64,000 bases of DNA from Brucella haematophila (GCF_005938105.1 NZ_VCPE01000009.1:212155-276154), one strand, 5' to 3'. Shown: positions 8,132-17,837, numbered from the stretch's first letter. Notes: generated by a model from the letters alone, not told the origin. Made by a program: numbers and translations.

Positions 8132-9280
8132 CTACTTCCGGGCAAGCTTTGCCCGGATGCGTTTGGCGAGCCGCCAGAGCCGGGGATTGCGCTTGATTGT
8201 GCCGGCGGCGGCGCTGCGTGCGGATTGCAGCGCTACAAAGAGCCTGCCTTTTGCCGAGAGCGGCAGAACGGTGTCGAAGATTTCAAGCTCGATGTCGCAC
8301 CAGTCGCGCTTGTAAGGTTCATCGCCCACGCCGAAACTGTAGACCGAATACCCGGCATCGCAACAGCGCTTGATATCTTCGAAGAACAGAAATTCGCCGG
8401 GGCTGGCATGGGCCATATCGTCGTCAGCAATGGCGGCAAATTCGGCTGTCGGTCCGCTGAGTGTCAGGTTCTTGCCAACGATAGAGCGGATGACGCCGCT
8501 CACTTCCAGAAAATGTAGTTCGCAGACTGGCGCTTGCGCCGTGAGAGTCTGTCCGTAGAGCGCTTTGAAAAATGTCTGTACGGCCTTGTCGGCGAAAGGG
8601 TCGTTGATACCCATCTGCCGGAAGCGCCCGGCTTTCATGACGAAGAAAAGATCGAGAACCCGGTCGGATTCTTCCGGTGTCTGCGGCTTTTCAATTCGCC
8701 AGCCGCCTGCCTCTTCATAGCGGCGCTCGTGCTGACGGTGCTTTTTCAATCTCCGGCGGCGGTTGGTGCGGTCAAGCACGGCGTCAAAACCACCATCGAG
8801 CGAGACCATCAGGACCGGATTGGGGTTTCTCTTCTGCCCCAGCGCAAAAAGCGGATTGTCGATATCGTCAACGGCTTCAAGTTGACGCGTCAGCGACAGC
8901 GCGTCGATATCCGGTCGCTCCTTGCGGATAGTGGCAACAAGCCGTTCCAGCGCCTTGCGGCTGACTGCGGCTGCTTGTGCTCCATTCAACCACGGGAAAT
9001 TACCATTGGCATGGTTTCCACCGGGATAGCGGGCGATTTTCATGCCGTTCTGGCGGATAACTTCCAGAGGCAGGAGAAAGACGGGGCGATCAGCATCGAA
9101 AATTCCGGCGACGAAACAGTCGCTGTTGATGCAACGGCGCCAGCAATCGATCCAGATATAAGACTGCGGCGCACCATGCAGGGCTGGCCCTGAAGCCCAG
9201 AGACGCTCGATTTCGGAGAAATCGCTGATGATGCGTTCCGTAAGCGTGGCTGATCCCGCTATTTTGCCCCGCTCAGTCAT
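8132..9280 (-). CDS. CelD/BcsL-type GNAT acyltransferase
   Basis: The 382-residue protein matches the CelD/BcsL family of GNAT-fold acyltransferases found in exopolysaccharide and cellulose loci. Recognisable parts are the N-terminal SYIWIDCWRRCI region, the central basic segment RRRLKKHRQHERR, and the GNAT-like core (VCELHFLEVSGVIRSIVGKN, SPGEFLFFEDIKRCCDAGYSVYSFGVGDEPYKRDW). The family is thought to add acyl groups, for example acetyl, to glycans, but few members are characterised. The ATG at 9280 is the only start giving a full domain; its ribosome binding site is weak. It converges with the Wzz-like gene, leaving a 50-bp gap without a clear terminator. Confidence 0.75.
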   Translation of the reverse strand: MTERGKIAGSATLTERIISDFSEIERLWASGPALHGAPQSYIWIDCWRRCINSDCFVAGIFDADRPVFLLPLEVIRQNGMKIARYPGGNHANGNFPWLNGAQAAAVSRKALERLVATIRKERPDIDALSLTRQLEAVDDIDNPLFALGQKRNPNPVLMVSLDGGFDAVLDRTNRRRRLKKHRQHERRYEEAGGWRIEKPQTPEESDRVLDLFFVMKAGRFRQMGINDPFADKAVQTFFKALYGQTLTAQAPVCELHFLEVSGVIRSIVGKNLTLSGPTAEFAAIADDDMAHASPGEFLFFEDIKRCCDAGYSVYSFGVGDEPYKRDWCDIELEIFDTVLPLSAKGRLFVALQSARSAAAGTIKRNPRLWRLAKRIRAKLARK

Positions 9281-9306
9281 GCTGCGATGCGCCCCTCGGA
9301 ATAATG

Positions 9307-9525
9307 TCAGAGCTGCTTTTTACGCGGCGGCTGCGCCATCCACCAGATGATAGCCATGGCAGGCAGAACCCAAAGCAGGCCCGACGCGATGAAATAGAGC
9401 AGATGCACCCATGCCGGAGAATTGCCGAGATGCGCGACGGCGATGATCGTGGCCAGAATCGCATAGACGATCACCAGCGTTACCAGCAGAAATGTGCCGA
9501 TCAGTTTCTTCAGCCTTACGGGCAT
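9307..9525 (-). CDS. DUF2842 small membrane protein
   Basis: The 72-residue protein has two hydrophobic helices (residues about 8-30 and 42-62) separated by HLGNSPAWVHLLYF and a basic C terminus. This matches the DUF2842 family of alphaproteobacteria, whose function is unknown. The ATG at 9525 is preceded by AGGAGAG and starts the family-length protein; longer readings of the frame extend into non-conserved sequence. It lies 26 nt upstream of the acyltransferase gene on the same strand and is divergent from the heme A synthase gene. Confidence 0.75.
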   Translation of the reverse strand: MPVRLKKLIGTFLLVTLVIVYAILATIIAVAHLGNSPAWVHLLYFIASGLLWVLPAMAIIWWMAQPPRKKQL

Positions 9526-9678
9526 GATTGCGTCTCTCCTTTTCCCCGAACCATCACTAACCGCTGTACCCTGTCTGCGAAAGGGCAAAAAACGCGGCGG
9601 CATGTCGCGTGGGCTTGCCTTGTAACTCACGGGTCGATGCTGCATGTATCCCTCCAGATGTTTTGAAGGAAGAACGGC

Positions 9679-10755
9679 ATGACGGCAGCATCGATGGCGC
9701 AGCGCGGAGAGCGAAGCTCAAGAACGTCGAAGGACGAACGCGACCGGCGCCTTGTGCGTTACTGGCTTTATGCGGTTTTCGTTGTGCTGATCGCCATCGT
9801 GATGGTGGGCGGCGCCACCCGTATGACCGGCTCCGGCCTGTCGATTACCGAATGGAAGCCGATCCACGGTGTTATTCCTCCGCTCAACCATGCGGAATGG
9901 GTGGAAGAATTCGATAAATACCGCCAAATTCCCCAATATCAGCAGATCAACAAGGGCATGGCTCTTGAAGAGTTCCAGTATATTTTCTGGTGGGAATGGG
10001 CGCATCGTCTGCTGGCCCGCTTTGTTGGTTTCCTCGTGGCCGTGCCGCTGATCTTCTTCTGGGCGACGGGTCGCCTGAAAGGCGGGCTGAAATATCGTAT
10101 GCTGGGTCTTCTGGCGTTGGGCGGGTTTCAGGGCGCCATTGGCTGGTGGATGGTCGCATCGGGCCTCAGCGAGCTTACCAGCGTCAGCCAGTATCGGCTT
10201 GCGATCCACCTCACCACAGCCTGCGTGATCATTACGGCGGTCTTCTACATTGCGAGAGGGCTTGTGACCTATACAGAGCGCCCCGCTGAGCGGTCAGTGC
10301 AGCGCTTTGCCGGATGGCTCGTCTTTGCCGTTCTGGTGCAGATCTATCTTGGCGGTCTGGTGGCCGGGCTGCATGCTGGTCTCACCTTCAACACCTGGCC
10401 TTTGATGGATGGCGCGATCATCCCATCCGATCTGTTCATCCAGTCACCATGGTGGCGCAATCTGTTCGAAAACCCGAAAACCGTGCAGTTCGTGCATCGC
10501 ATGTTTGCCTATACGGTTCTGGTTCTCACCGTTCTCCACGCCGTTCAGGTCTGGAAAGATGCGCCGGGTACAACCCACGCACGGCGGACGATTGTGTTGC
10601 TCGGCCTCGTGCTGGTGCAGGCTGTGATCGGTATTGGAACGTTGCTGATGAGTGTGCCGCTGCATATGGGCCTCACGCACCAGTTTGTTGCGCTGATTGT
10701 ACTGGCTTTCGCGGTTGCGCATTGGCGCGCCACCAAGGGCGCTTACGAAGGATAG
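9679..10755 (+). CDS. ctaA: Heme A synthase, CtaA/Cox15 type 2
   Basis: The 358-residue inner-membrane enzyme oxidises heme O to heme A for cytochrome c oxidase assembly. It has eight predicted helices in two homologous halves. The four histidines expected as heme ligands are at 109 ([12 protein letters not shown]), 177 (YRLAIHLTT), 273 ([11 protein letters not shown]) and 334 (GLTHQFVAL). The N terminus shows [21 protein letters not shown], a hallmark of the alphaproteobacterial/mitochondrial Cox15 type. AAGGAAG precedes the ATG. Its 3' end overlaps the convergent kinase gene by 13 bp. No other cytochrome oxidase assembly gene is in the window. Confidence 0.95.
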   Translation: MTAASMAQRGERSSRTSKDERDRRLVRYWLYAVFVVLIAIVMVGGATRMTGSGLSITEWKPIHGVIPPLNHAEWVEEFDKYRQIPQYQQINKGMALEEFQYIFWWEWAHRLLARFVGFLVAVPLIFFWATGRLKGGLKYRMLGLLALGGFQGAIGWWMVASGLSELTSVSQYRLAIHLTTACVIITAVFYIARGLVTYTERPAERSVQRFAGWLVFAVLVQIYLGGLVAGLHAGLTFNTWPLMDGAIIPSDLFIQSPWWRNLFENPKTVQFVHRMFAYTVLVLTVLHAVQVWKDAPGTTHARRTIVLLGLVLVQAVIGIGTLLMSVPLHMGLTHQFVALIVLAFAVAHWRATKGAYEG

Positions 10756-11576
10756 GCCGTCTGGCGCAAATATCTCAGCGCGGTGGCGATCTTCAGCTCC
10801 CGCGCTTCGTCGGCATCATTACCGTCCTCGCGGTGCCACGCGGCTGAAAGACAGCCATAGGCAAAGGCATAATCAAGTATATAGGACGGCGCGCGGTCTA
10901 TGATCGGCGCGAAATGTTCGGCCATGAGCCTTGCCCGGTCAAGGTCGAGGCAAAGATCGTCGCGATCCAGTGGATTGTAGAAGATATTGGCGGCATCGAA
11001 AGCTGCATCGCCGACCAGCCCATGCGGGTCGATAGCAAGCCAGCCACGCGGACCTCGCAGGATGTTTTCGTGGTGAATGTCGCCATGAAGCGGAATAGGC
11101 TGATGCGGTGTCGCCAGGAGCTGCTTTGCAAGCGCTGTAGCATCCGCATAGATCGGCGTTTGATCCGCGACTGCGAAAAGGCCGGAAAAGTGTCTGTCGA
11201 GCGGTTGCAGGTCTGATGGTGCAGGCGCGGGCGAGGGCGTATGCAGTGCGGCCAGAACCTGCCCGAAGATCACCAGACAATCCGCATCGTGGCCGCTTTT
11301 GAGGTGTTGATCGAGATGATAGCTGCCCGCATATTCGAGCAGCATCGACGTATCTTTCAGATCGTACAGCCGCGCCGCGCCGTGCCCATCCTGCCAGCGC
11401 AGATAATGTGCGCCGCGCATTTCCTCCAGCCCGACTGGCTTCAACTGCTTGATAACAAAAACCTCGTCCGGATGACCGATGCGTTCGACCTTCCAGACGA
11501 GGCTTGAATGCGTATCGGCCAATGGCTCGAACGAACCGATATTCCATTCGTCAGGGAACATCGGTTCAATCGTCAT
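10743..11576 (-). CDS. APH(6)/Hur-family phosphotransferase
   Basis: This 277-residue kinase-like protein belongs to the aminoglycoside/hydroxyurea resistance kinase family. The catalytic loop HGDIHHEN lies at residues 164-171 and the metal-binding loop IDPHGLVGD at 182-190. An N-terminal nucleotide-binding lobe contains FVIKQLKP. Family members phosphorylate streptomycin or related molecules, but most chromosomal copies have no proven resistance role. The start codon overlaps the argC stop (TGATG), so the gene is probably translated with argC. The linkage to arginine synthesis is unexplained. Calling it a resistance gene would be premature. Confidence 0.8.
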   Translation of the reverse strand: MTIEPMFPDEWNIGSFEPLADTHSSLVWKVERIGHPDEVFVIKQLKPVGLEEMRGAHYLRWQDGHGAARLYDLKDTSMLLEYAGSYHLDQHLKSGHDADCLVIFGQVLAALHTPSPAPAPSDLQPLDRHFSGLFAVADQTPIYADATALAKQLLATPHQPIPLHGDIHHENILRGPRGWLAIDPHGLVGDAAFDAANIFYNPLDRDDLCLDLDRARLMAEHFAPIIDRAPSYILDYAFAYGCLSAAWHREDGNDADEARELKIATALRYLRQTAYPS

Positions 11577-12511
11577 CAGGCTTTGCCGAGCATGAGGTTC
11601 ATGTTCTGCACAGCCGCGCCCGAAGCGCCCTTGCCGAGATTGTCGAGCAGGGCGACCAGATTGACCTGATTGTCGCCTTCGGTGCCGAAGACGAAAAGCT
11701 TCATGCCGTCCTTGCCGGCCAGTTCTTCCGCATCGACACGCGGCAGCTTGGCGCTTTCTTCCAGAGGTACGACTTCGACGATGTCCTGACCGGCATAATG
11801 CGCGCTCAAGGCAGCGTGAACCTTTGCAAGCGATGGCCGGCCTTCAAGCTCATTCAGGAACAGCGGAACCTGCACGATCATCCCTTGCGGGAAACGTCCG
11901 ACGCTCGGGCTGAAGATCGGACGACGGTCAAGACGTCCATGCAGCTGCAATTCCGGCACGTGCTTGTGATGCAGCGGCAGGCCGTAAAGGAAGTTATTGG
12001 AGGCCAGATAGTCCGGATTGTTCGTGTCTTCCATCTGGGCGATCAACTGCTTGCCGCCGCCCGTATAACCGGAAACGGCATTGACGCTAACGGGATAGTC
12101 AGGCGGCAACAGCCCAGCGTCACGCAGCGGACGAATGAGCGCAATTGCGCCAGTCGGATAGCAGCCCGGATTGGCGACAAGGCGGGCCTCGGCAATGCGC
12201 TCGCGCTGGCCTTTGGCCAGTTCGGCAAAGCCATAGGCCCATTCCGGATGCACGCGGAATGCGGTCGACGTATCGATGATCCGGGTCGAATTATGGTCCC
12301 GAAGCAGGGAAACGGCTTCCTTCGATGCATCGTCAGGCAGGCACAGAATAGCAATGTCGGCAGAGCGCAGATAGTCGGCGCGCAAATCCTTGTTGCGCCG
12401 CTCGGCTTCCGGGATTGAAATCACTTCAAGATCGCCGCGCTCGGCCAGACGGCTGCGGATTTGCAGACCGGTGGTGCCGTGTTCGCCATCGATGAAGATT
12501 TTCGGTTTCAT
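11576..12511 (-). CDS. argC: N-acetyl-gamma-glutamyl-phosphate reductase, type 2
   Basis: The 311-residue enzyme carries out the NADPH-dependent reduction of N-acetylglutamyl phosphate in arginine biosynthesis. An N-terminal dinucleotide-binding region ([11 protein letters not shown], residues 5-15) precedes the catalytic Cys117 in NPGCYPT (114-120), and [10 protein letters not shown] lies in the substrate domain. The short length (about 310) and the EHGTTG loop are typical of the AGPR type 2 subfamily. The start at 12511 (MKPKIF) gives the family length. A second ATG at 12532 would add seven residues; neither has a strong ribosome binding site. It is followed by the overlapping kinase gene. 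Confidence 0.95.
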   Translation of the reverse strand: MKPKIFIDGEHGTTGLQIRSRLAERGDLEVISIPEAERRNKDLRADYLRSADIAILCLPDDASKEAVSLLRDHNSTRIIDTSTAFRVHPEWAYGFAELAKGQRERIAEARLVANPGCYPTGAIALIRPLRDAGLLPPDYPVSVNAVSGYTGGGKQLIAQMEDTNNPDYLASNNFLYGLPLHHKHVPELQLHGRLDRRPIFSPSVGRFPQGMIVQVPLFLNELEGRPSLAKVHAALSAHYAGQDIVEVVPLEESAKLPRVDAEELAGKDGMKLFVFGTEGDNQVNLVALLDNLGKGASGAAVQNMNLMLGKA

Positions 12512-12606
12512 GCTTTTGCCTTTTGATTTCATAAAGTTACGACAAATTCCGGAATCGGTTTTTCAACCGCTTGAATCAATTTCTTAACCGCGCGAAAGCG
12601 GCGCCG

Positions 12607-13557
12607 TCATCGTCGTTCTTTCTGTTCTGCCAGCAGGCCCAGATAATACATTGCGATTGTGGCTCCAGCGATAGCCGTAATATCGGCATGATCATAAGCT
12701 GGTGCAACCTCGACCACATCCGCACCGACGAAGTCAAGCGGCGTGAGCTTGCGCAGGATCGATAGCATCTTGGCGGATGAAGGGCCGCCAGCCACCGGCG
12801 TGCCCGTGCCGGGCGCAAAGGCCGGATCGAGGCAATCGATATCGAAGGTCAGATAGCTCTTCTTGCCAGCCGTGCGCTTTAGAATGGCGTCGGCAATCTC
12901 TGCCGCCGTCATGTCTTCGACTTCGTGGCCGTAAATGATCTTGATGCCGCAATCGTCCGGCGCATGGGTGCGAATGCCGACCTGAATGGAGTGGTCCGGG
13001 TCGATGATGCCGTCACGCACGGCGCGGGCAACAAAGGAACCATGGTCGATCCGCTTGCCGTCATCGAACCAGGTGTCCTGATGCGCATCGAACTGCACCA
13101 GTGCCAGCGGGCCGTATTTCGCGGCATGGGCTTTCAGAAGCGGCCATGTCACGAAATGATCGCCACCAAGCGTTAACAAAAACGCGTCGGATTTGAGGAT
13201 CTTTGCCGCTTCGCGCTCAATCGTGGCCGGGGTCTTGTAATGATTGCCGTAGTCGAGCAGACAGTCGCCATAGTCGATGACCGCGAGATTTTCGAACAGA
13301 TCACGCTGGAACGGATATTGCGGATCATTGTCGAAAATGGCCGATGCGCGCCGGATGGCCTGCGGACCGAAACGCGCGCCGGGCCGGTTGGACACAGCGG
13401 CATCGAACGGAATGCCCCAGACAACAGCTTCCGCGCCTTTGAGCGACTTGCTATAGACGCGCCGCATGAAAGACAGCACGCCCGCATGGGTCGGGTCTGT
13501 CGCAGCGCTTGTCAGGCTGCGCGCGGTAAATGCGTGATCAATGGTCTTGGATGGCAT
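12607..13557 (-). CDS. speB: Agmatinase / ureohydrolase family
   Basis: The 316-residue manganese ureohydrolase is expected to split agmatine into putrescine and urea. The metal ligands are visible: GGDH (131-134), DAHQD (157-161) and DIDCLD (239-244), with APGTGTP following. The dimetal set His134, Asp157, His159, Asp161, Asp239 and Asp241 is complete. Arginase and guanidinobutyrase share these motifs, so the substrate is inferred from overall resemblance to SpeB. It lies upstream of argC on the same strand with a 95-bp gap, so it may not be in the same operon. Confidence 0.88.
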   Translation of the reverse strand: MPSKTIDHAFTARSLTSAATDPTHAGVLSFMRRVYSKSLKGAEAVVWGIPFDAAVSNRPGARFGPQAIRRASAIFDNDPQYPFQRDLFENLAVIDYGDCLLDYGNHYKTPATIEREAAKILKSDAFLLTLGGDHFVTWPLLKAHAAKYGPLALVQFDAHQDTWFDDGKRIDHGSFVARAVRDGIIDPDHSIQVGIRTHAPDDCGIKIIYGHEVEDMTAAEIADAILKRTAGKKSYLTFDIDCLDPAFAPGTGTPVAGGPSSAKMLSILRKLTPLDFVGADVVEVAPAYDHADITAIAGATIAMYYLGLLAEQKERR

Positions 13558-13619
13558 GGCCGTTTCCCGATGAAGCTCAGACTTCTATAACCGGTCAGTT
13601 GAGAAATTGGGAAGAGGTT

Positions 13620-13958
13620 TTAATCCCGATCAAAGCCGTAGGCGCGTTCGATACGACCAATGCGGACGCGATAGGTTTCATACCATTGCTGGCGACCAAG
13701 CTTCTGCGCCACGAGATGGTCCACTTCGCGCTTCCATGCCCGAATACTGTCTTCATCCGCCCAGAACGAGTTTGTGATGCCAAAGCCTTCCGCATCGCGG
13801 GCGCTTTCGACGCCAAGATATCCGGGTTGTTGCGCCGCGAGTTCGGCCATGCGCACCGCCATATCGCCATAGCCATCGTCGTCACCAATGCGCTGCGAAG
13901 CAAAGGTGACGACGTAATAAGGTGGTTGCGGTGTTGGGGCGAAGCGGTCGGACGACAT
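13620..13958 (-). CDS. Antibiotic biosynthesis monooxygenase (ABM) domain protein
   Basis: This 112-residue single-domain protein has a ferredoxin-like alpha-beta ABM fold (YYVVTFASQRI, MAELAAQQPGYLGVESARD, ITNSFWADEDSIRAWKREVDHL). Residues such as the Trp in the FWADEDSIRAW segment are conserved in the family. Members range from heme-degrading enzymes to small quinone monooxygenases, and many are uncharacterised, so no reaction is assigned. It sits alone between the agmatinase gene and the autotransporter terminator. Confidence 0.75.
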   Translation of the reverse strand: MSSDRFAPTPQPPYYVVTFASQRIGDDDGYGDMAVRMAELAAQQPGYLGVESARDAEGFGITNSFWADEDSIRAWKREVDHLVAQKLGRQQWYETYRVRIGRIERAYGFDRD

Positions 13959-13995
13959 CGTGCTGGCTCCTGGCTGGCTGATTCCTGAAATTCAT

Positions 13996-14024
13996 AACAA
14001 AAAGCGGGCCCGAAAGCCCGCCTT
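13996..14024 (-). terminator. Rho-independent terminator downstream of the autotransporter
   Basis: GCGGGC and GCCCGC (14004-14021) form a stem with a 6-nt loop. On the minus strand it is followed by TTTTTGTT, so it fits the end of the autotransporter transcript. It lies just upstream of the ABM gene. Confidence 0.75.
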
Positions 14025-14067
14025 TCCGTATGCAAAACGCGATATCCGACCTTTCGCGGCACGCTGA

Positions 14068-14166
14068 AGCAGTTCTGGTTAAAACGGAACCGTGGAACCG
14101 CTCTATCTATTTGTTTTTACGCATTATCCTGCGCAAAACCGCGACGCAGTTTTGCTGGAAATGCTC
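14068..14166 (-). repeat. Dispersed palindromic repeat, copy A
   Basis: Read on the minus strand, this copy of about 100 bp runs from GAGCATTTCCAGCAAAA to the AGAGCGGTTCC hairpin, whose second arm is degenerate here. It is clearly homologous to the two copies at 26856-26958 and 26982-27083. The element begins within the stop codon of the autotransporter gene (TAG at 14168-14166). Confidence 0.8.
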
Positions 14167-17120
14167 TAGAAATTGACGGCGAGTTTCACTTTGATCGCCT
14201 GATCCTGCGCCTTGTTTGCGAACTGTCCCCGGTAGTTCAACCCGAGAGAAGTATTCCTTGTCAGATTGAAGTCCAATCCAGCCTGTGCGTAGAACATGTC
14301 GCGGTCGAGCGGTAGCCCCGCCAAGGTGAACCCGGCTTCATTTCCAAAGCTTAGCATCGTTTCTCGTTGTGCATAGCTATTGTGCTGCCAGCCGACTGCA
14401 AGCTTGGTGCCTATGCTGCTGGTTTCGGAAATTGTGTAATCTTTGGAGAAGCGAATACCGAGATAGTTGCTCAACAGGTTGCCCGTTGCGCCGGAGCCGG
14501 AGAGGGCCGTTACCGCCTCGTTTTCAATAAAGCCATTGGTTTTCGCGTAGGCGTAGGAAATCCCGGCAAAGGGTTCCACCAATGCCAGCCTGGTGTCGAT
14601 CTTGTAACCCAGTTCAGCAAATCCCAGGAAACTGCTGGCTCGGTAACTCGCGCGATTGTCATTCGAGACTTCCTTGAAGCGGATCGTGCGCTTGCTATCG
14701 ATATCATGCAGGTTTGCGTTGCCACCAAAGGTCAGGTTGATGTTGTTCCATGCGTAACCGCCATAGGCGCCGATCTGGTAGCTATCGATACTGGCTGACG
14801 ACAGACCGCTATTGAGCGATGATTGCATATAGCCGGTAAAGAGACCCAGCAGCCAGTTATCGGAGACATGGCCGTCGATACCGGTGATGAAACCGGTGGC
14901 GCTGCGGCTCATGCCTTGCGCTTCTCCATCACTCTCGAAATGCGCCCTGGAATTATAGGCCTGTCCCCAGACGCCGTTCTGGCGGGGCGCATTCGGTACA
15001 TTCGCCGAATGCGTGAAACGGCTGTCGGATAAGCTGTTGATCCGCTGGGTCACAGCTTCGCGTGGTAATTGGTTGTCGTAAAGAAGCGATGTCAGTGTGG
15101 ACGCGTAAATATCGCCGGAAAGCTGCGTATAGGCTTCTGACAGATTGTCATCTACCCGTGAGGTGAACACATTCTTGTAGATCGCGTTTTGAGAGCCGAG
15201 CGCTTGTACGGCGTCGGCAACCCTTCTTTGCTGATTGCTAGCCGCATAGACTGCGAACCTTTTATCCTGCTTTACAAAGGTGACGCCGACTTCGTTCTGC
15301 CTATAGTCAAGTTCTTCACCGATGAAATTATATGTCGGTGAAACCTTGTCGAAGCGCCCTGTAATGCCATTATCTGCCTTCAGGAAGACGCTGCTTTTGC
15401 CCAATCGAGCAATAACCTCGTCTACAGTCAGCGGTAGGCGTTTCTTGTCTCCGTCAAACACGACACCGCCCGCAAGCTGCGCCCGATCGCTGCCATAGAG
15501 CAGGGATGTGCTGCCATCAGCGCCCACGCCAATATCGAGAGTGCTACCGTCTTTCAGGTCTATGTCACCATTGACTTTCAATGTCTTCGTGTCGGATGTG
15601 CGGAAATCACCCGGAGCGACATGAGCCCCATCTCCCGCTGTTATACCTCCGGTAAAGCCGGTGCCGCTTAGCGTCCCGCCGGAATGGACCAGAACCGGCG
15701 AGGTGATCGAACCGTTGACCATCAATTCGCCCGCGTAAATGTCGGTTTGTCCCTTATAGCTACTCTGTCCGCCAAGCACGGTGGTGCCTTGTCCGACCTG
15801 CCGCACACGGCCATCGCCGGTAATTTTGCCGTCGAAGCTGAGCAGATTGCTGCGGTTGAATGACAGAAACGCATCCTTCTGCATCAAGTCGACATCGCCA
15901 ATGATGGAGCCTGTCTTGCCGCCATTGCCAAGCTCCAGCCCGCCCTCAAGCACGAAGCTGTTGCCGGTATATTTGTTTTCGCCGGTCAGCGTCAGTTTTC
16001 CAGACTGCATCTTGTAGAGGGAACGGTCACCGTCCAGATAGCCTGCTACGATTTTATCGGATGTCGGAAAGAAAATGTTCCGCTCGGTCTTGAAGAGCCC
16101 TTCGGGAGATCGAACGTAGAAGCCTGCGAGATCCGGGTTTGACCAATATTCCCGCATATAGTTGGCAATGTAATTGTGCGTGCGGGTTGTCGGATGAATA
16201 TCATCCCAGAAGACATATTCGTTCTGTATCGAGGAACCGCGCGGCTGATTCAAACATGAGGGTGTGTTTACACAATTGCCGGTCGCATTTGAGAAGCCGA
16301 AGATATTGGGATGCTTCACGACCATATCGAGGATGTCGTCGATTTTGGGCGCATAGACCACAGCATCGGGGTGTTTTTTCTTGAACGCGGCGATGCTGTT
16401 GGCAATGGCGCTGTTGAATTCGTCCGTTGCCTCTCTGGATGGGATGCCGGGCCTGTTCGCATAGCGGGGAACTTTCGAAAAGTCGGGCAGGTCAGGTACC
16501 AGGAACTGTCGCCCGCCTGCTTGATAAAGACGCTCAAGCGCTTTCGATAATTCATTTCCGCCAAACGCCGCCGTATCCCGTATTGAAGCACCGTGGTCAA
16601 GCGCGTCCATGGCATCATTGCCGCCGGCCCATAAGGAGACGATGCTGTGAGGGGAGATGGTATTACGCCCATCAATGAATTCGTTCACTTCGTCTGCAAT
16701 AGATGGGATTATCCATGATATCGCACTGCCAGCACTCTGATATTTCGTGCCGCCGATGGCGTAGTTGACGTTGATGTCGCGGTTGGGGGTGTTGTCACCA
16801 AAATCATCGGTACGGATCCGAAATACTACGAATTCGGTGCCTCGCTCTTGGTTTCGGAAGAGATATTCGTTCCAGACGCGACCATTGCTGAATCGTCCAT
16901 CGGTCGTAACGTGTCCAGTGAATGCTATGATATCATCAGCAAACGTACCATTATCGCTCAGGCTGTCGCCGAAGATGATAGCCCTGTTGAAATAGCTCTT
17001 GTCATCATTGTCGGTTATGCTTTGCGAATAAGCTGTCGAAGAAAGTAAAATTTGAGACAAGGTGCATGCAGCCAATAAAATATTGGCCTTCCCATTAGAA
17101 ATAAATGTCAAAATACACAT
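14166..17120 (-). CDS. GDSL-esterase autotransporter (type Va)
   Basis: This 984-residue surface or secreted esterase has a signal peptide (hydrophobic core near residues 12-30, cleavage expected after TAYS). The GDSL hydrolase passenger carries block I FGDSLSDNG with Ser53, GGND (166-169), and Asp306/His309 in DDIHP. A glycine-rich beta-helix stretch (about 385-560) contains autotransporter-associated repeat motifs such as LTLTGENKYTGNSFVLEGG. The barrel domain (about 710-984) starts near NGVWGQAYNSRAHF and ends in LAVNF with a C-terminal Phe. The Ser-Asp-His set and block order match EstA/ApeE-type esterases, though the intervening beta-helix makes it larger than most. The start has no clear ribosome binding site. 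The 5' region is distinctly AT-rich compared with its neighbours, suggesting possible acquisition. Confidence 0.9.
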   Translation of the reverse strand: MCILTFISNGKANILLAACTLSQILLSSTAYSQSITDNDDKSYFNRAIIFGDSLSDNGTFADDIIAFTGHVTTDGRFSNGRVWNEYLFRNQERGTEFVVFRIRTDDFGDNTPNRDINVNYAIGGTKYQSAGSAISWIIPSIADEVNEFIDGRNTISPHSIVSLWAGGNDAMDALDHGASIRDTAAFGGNELSKALERLYQAGGRQFLVPDLPDFSKVPRYANRPGIPSREATDEFNSAIANSIAAFKKKHPDAVVYAPKIDDILDMVVKHPNIFGFSNATGNCVNTPSCLNQPRGSSIQNEYVFWDDIHPTTRTHNYIANYMREYWSNPDLAGFYVRSPEGLFKTERNIFFPTSDKIVAGYLDGDRSLYKMQSGKLTLTGENKYTGNSFVLEGGLELGNGGKTGSIIGDVDLMQKDAFLSFNRSNLLSFDGKITGDGRVRQVGQGTTVLGGQSSYKGQTDIYAGELMVNGSITSPVLVHSGGTLSGTGFTGGITAGDGAHVAPGDFRTSDTKTLKVNGDIDLKDGSTLDIGVGADGSTSLLYGSDRAQLAGGVVFDGDKKRLPLTVDEVIARLGKSSVFLKADNGITGRFDKVSPTYNFIGEELDYRQNEVGVTFVKQDKRFAVYAASNQQRRVADAVQALGSQNAIYKNVFTSRVDDNLSEAYTQLSGDIYASTLTSLLYDNQLPREAVTQRINSLSDSRFTHSANVPNAPRQNGVWGQAYNSRAHFESDGEAQGMSRSATGFITGIDGHVSDNWLLGLFTGYMQSSLNSGLSSASIDSYQIGAYGGYAWNNINLTFGGNANLHDIDSKRTIRFKEVSNDNRASYRASSFLGFAELGYKIDTRLALVEPFAGISYAYAKTNGFIENEAVTALSGSGATGNLLSNYLGIRFSKDYTISETSSIGTKLAVGWQHNSYAQRETMLSFGNEAGFTLAGLPLDRDMFYAQAGLDFNLTRNTSLGLNYRGQFANKAQDQAIKVKLAVNF

Positions 17121-17218
17121 CCATGAAAATGTAAGTTAAAAATTTAAGTGAAATCTGAAAAGAAAAAAGAATAGTGTAAATGAACCTCCTTTAAATAGGG
17201 AGGAGAGGGACGTAGAAA

Positions 17219-17250
17219 CCAAAAAAGCGAGCCTTGCGGCTCGCTTTTCG
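17219..17250 (-). terminator. Terminator of the rplM-rpsI operon
   Basis: GCGAGCC (17227-17233) pairs with GGCTCGC (17238-17244); on the minus strand the stem is followed by TTTTTT. It ends the ribosomal protein transcript before the autotransporter gene. Confidence 0.8.
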
Positions 17251-17291
17251 CATATCCAGACGACAAGAATATTATCGTCTGGAAATATAAC

Positions 17292-17350
17292 CCCAAGCGC
17301 CGGAGCGCTTGGGTGATTTTTAAACGGGCCAGCGCTTCGAGAGCTGGCCC
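17292..17350 (-). other. Two stable hairpins between the rpsI stop codon and its terminator
   Basis: CCCAAGCGC/GCGCTTGGG with a CGGA loop (17292-17313) and GGGCCAGC/GCTGGCCC (17326-17350) lie in the 3' untranslated region of rpsI. Neither has a T-tract. They could protect the 3' end or be processing sites; this is inference. Confidence 0.55.
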
Positions 17351-17358
17351 TAAGCGGA

Positions 17359-17835
17359 TTAGCGCTTCGAGAACTGGAACGAACGGCGAGCCTTGGCCTT
17401 ACCGTACTTCTTACGTTCGACAACGCGGCTATCGCGGGTCAGGAAGCCACCCTTCTTGAGAACCGTGCGCAGGCCTGGTTCGTAGTAGGTGAGGGCCTTC
17501 GAGATACCGTGACGAACGGCACCAGCTTGACCGGACAGGCCGCCACCAGCAACGGTAGCAATGATGTCGAACTGGCCAGCGCGGTTCGAAGCGATGATCG
17601 GCTGCTGGAGGATCATCTGCAGGACCGGACGTGCGAAATACTTTTCGAATTCCTTGTCGTTGACGGTGATCTTGCCGGAACCCGGCTTGACCCAAACGCG
17701 TGCAACGGCGTCCTTACGCTTGCCGGTGGCATAAGCGCGGCCCTGTGCGTCCAGCTTCTGGACGTGAACCGGAGCGGCAGCTTCGGTCTTGGCAACAGTG
17801 CCGAGTTCTTCGAGCGAGTTGAGCTGCTCAGCCAT
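17359..17835 (-). CDS. rpsI: 30S ribosomal protein S9
   Basis: The 158-residue S9 has a conserved core beginning at [21 protein letters not shown] and ending in the canonical tail with [17 protein letters not shown], which reaches the P-site tRNA. The first 30 residues ([20 protein letters not shown]) are the extension usual in Rhizobiales. It starts 2 nt after the rplM stop and is clearly in the conserved rplM-rpsI operon. Codon use is that of a highly expressed gene. Confidence 0.98.
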   Translation of the reverse strand: MAEQLNSLEELGTVAKTEAAAPVHVQKLDAQGRAYATGKRKDAVARVWVKPGSGKITVNDKEFEKYFARPVLQMILQQPIIASNRAGQFDIIATVAGGGLSGQAGAVRHGISKALTYYEPGLRTVLKKGGFLTRDSRVVERKKYGKAKARRSFQFSKR

Positions 17836-17837
17836 GA

